NCBI GenBank assembly: GCA_034008185.1
Contig: CM067087.1
Span: 44,224,590-44,288,589 of the forward strand
Source: Gorsachius magnificus
Taxonomy: Eukaryota > Chordata > Aves > Pelecaniformes > Ardeidae
Length of the DNA: 64,000 bases
Direction: 5' to 3'
The position numbers and the translations under genes were made by a program. Positions 62,062-64,000 of this stretch are shown one piece after another (within the stretch, counting starts at the first letter, position 1; each line of letters begins with the position of its first letter). The notes under the pieces were generated by a model. That model saw only the letters and a program-made list of their open reading frames with translations. It did not search any database and was not told the origin of the DNA.

Positions 62062-64000
62062 GTAATTCCCAGCGAATGCTGCGGCTCTGCGGGAGGAGGG
62101 AGGAGGTATGGTGGGTCTGCCTGCAGGAGAGCTGTCACTCAAGGAAACACCTTCCCACCCCCTGCCCTTCTCCTGCAAGTTTTAATTAATACTGTCCTCT
62201 GGCGCTTCCTCAGCCGCTGCTCCAGCTTGCCTTGCTCTGCGTGTTTGCTGGGATTATTAATCAACAAAAGGAAGGAGTTCTGTCTCCCAAATGGAAGACG
62301 ACACACCGGTGCATCACCAGGTGCTGTGGCCATATCTCATTGTGTCCAGCCCCAGCATGGCTTGGCTGAATATTTTTTTCCTTCAGCTGGCGGCAGGGAA
62401 GAGGGTCGGCTCTGGCTGGGAGCGGTAGCAGTGCTGTTCCAAAGCGCTTCGTGCGCAAACTCCACTTCGTGGTATGGAAGTTTCTCTATTTCCATCAGAT
62501 TTGCTCAGTGATGAGATTGCACTTCTGGCTGTGAGAAGTCTCACTTAGGAAGTGAAAGCAATAGAGTTAGATTTGTTTTTATTTCGAGAGAAGAGCTTTA
62601 AAATTCCTCCATGTTTTAAACAATTTTACGATGTGATTTTTTTTGTTTACGGCTTTTGCTATGCAAACTGTATCTCATTCTGGTTTAGACGTGCTGTCAC
62701 TATGCCATTAAAATTTTAAAGAATAGCCAAGAAGAGGGGGGGGGGGGGGAAAAAGGAGGCATCACAGAGCAATATAGTCAGGCATGGGGAGAGGCAGAGA
62801 GCGGGAGCTCTGGCGAATCGAGGGCATTACAGACAAGAAGTCTTCCAAGAGAAGAAGCCAAGTGCAGGAGAGAGGAAGGAGCAGGGGAGGAGGGAAGCAC
62901 CGAGGTCTGCCAGGGCGATTGATGCTGGAGCTTAAAAAGCAAAAGAAGAGAAGGTCGGGGAGGCAGATTTGGACCCAGAGCCTCGCCGGGGTGGGATGGG
63001 TGACACGGTCCCGTTTGCGTACGGACGAGAGGAGGCAGAGCCCCAGCTGCTGAAGGAGATTTCGGAGGGAAGCGGTTACTCTGGCCACAGCAAGGGAAGC
63101 AAGAGCGCAGGGGAAGGGTTTGGCAAGGCTGAGGACGTGAAAAGTTGCTCTTAACAGCAAAAATCTCCTTTTTGTTGGATGCACATTCCACATTCCGACA
63201 CGGAGAAGAGACCGTTGCTAGGCCCCAGAGCAAGGCACCGTCTGATGGACTGCAGAGGAGCTCGGCTTGTGACACTTCTGGAAAACACTCCGTGTTCAAA
63301 TAACCTGCATTAATCATTCTCATGCTGACCTCCTCACCTCGATTGATTAATTACATTTTCTTTCCCCTCTTTCTCCTGTCGCTGTTTCCTAATAATGTTG
63401 GTACTCCTTCCAAGGTTAATTGAGACACTGACCTTTCCCATCTGCGGCTGCTCATCTGGGAAACGTTCAGAAGCGTTTTGCAGACTCAGCAGTGACAAGG
63501 TGGCCCTTGAATGGCCACTGACCCCCTCAGCAGGCTGCCAGGGCTGAGATCAGCCGAGAGCCTGCAGTGGAAAGATAAGAGCTCGATTCTGGTATCTAAT
63601 CACCAGAGCAGCGGTGTCGACGATACCAATTTCTGGGTGGACGCAGGGCAGGATAAGGCACTCGGGCAATTAGTTACCAAAAACTACAATTGCACCTAGG
63701 AGGCTGCTGATGCCCAGCAAATGTGTTGTTGGATCAGAGCTTTGTTTCACTCTTCATTTGCATTGAAAAAGGTTGAACGTACAAAGGTGGAAATGATTAA
63801 ATGTAGATTACTGGTAAATCGATGGCATTTGTGGGCTGGGGAGACTTAGTTGTTGTCTGGTTTGTAAATCACCTCGTGGCACCTAAGACCTGCAGAAGAG
63901 AAGCCTCTCCCAGGACATGAAGGGTGTTGGCTGCTGTGGGAGAAGGTAGGAGGTGAAGGGAGTGGAAGACGTGGAAAGGCACGTGCTGAAAAGCGCGGTA
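62062..64000 (+). other. MEGF6: MEGF6 intron downstream of exon F (partial)
   Basis: The intron starts gtaatt and runs off the window. It contains a G14 run and a purine-rich, GC-rich stretch at about 62730-63130. Long frames are open on the minus strand of that stretch because of its composition. No further exon was recognised. Confidence 0.8.
62736..62749. repeat. G14 homopolymer in a purine-rich stretch
   Basis: Fourteen G followed by A5 and a purine-biased region. It could form a G-quadruplex, and its length is likely to be unreliable. Confidence 0.85.

Noticed and set aside
62778..63323. A 181-codon minus-strand open frame
   Set aside because: It lies opposite a purine-rich stretch, giving Ser/Pro/Leu-biased translation, with no domain or exon structure.
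1..64000. The intronic microRNA miR-551a, known from mammalian MEGF6
   Set aside because: I looked for its mature sequence and complement by eye and found no match. It may lie outside the window.

Overview
The window is vertebrate nuclear DNA, almost certainly from a bird. The repeats are avian: several truncated CR1 LINEs, most ending in the ATTCTATG-type octamer typical of CR1 3' ends, plus one degraded endogenous-retrovirus gag-like fragment. No prokaryotic features are present. The only gene I can support is MEGF6 (multiple EGF-like domains 6), on the + strand. I read six EGF-like exons, A to F, at 22614-22736, 43547-43669, 50819-51849 (interrupted), 56491-56613, 59219-59341 and 61924-62061. 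Every exon is phase 1 at both ends. The order and linker residues of exons B to F match my recollection of human MEGF6, including the Arg-Ile-Glu-Met-Glu-Ile-Val linker that opens exon F. Neither the 5' end of the gene (signal peptide, EMI domain) nor its 3' end is in the window.

Layout: 1-22613 is intron upstream of exon A, with three minus-strand CR1 fragments and a recent 94-bp tandem duplication. 22737-43546 is a 20.8-kb intron holding a hairpin, a palindrome, a dinucleotide repeat cluster, one or more CR1 fragments and the retroviral relic. 43670-50818 holds another CR1 and GC-rich patches. From 50.8 kb the exons come every 2.6 to 4.6 kb. 62062-64000 is the start of the next intron.

The most notable observation is damage in two neighbouring exons. 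Exon C is split by a 905-bp, sense-oriented, 5'-truncated CR1 copy (50887-51791). It adds an in-frame TGA at the junction, and taking it out restores a perfect 126-bp EGF exon. The next exon, D, has an intact EGF reading frame, but the expected GT donor reads CT at 56614-56615. The exons on either side (A, B, E, F) look open and correctly spliced. Because C and D are both symmetric phase 1-1 exons, joining B directly to E would keep the frame and lose only two EGF repeats. The gene may therefore be a pseudogene in this genome, carry a private or heterozygous lesion, or make a shortened protein by exon skipping. The sequence alone cannot decide between these.
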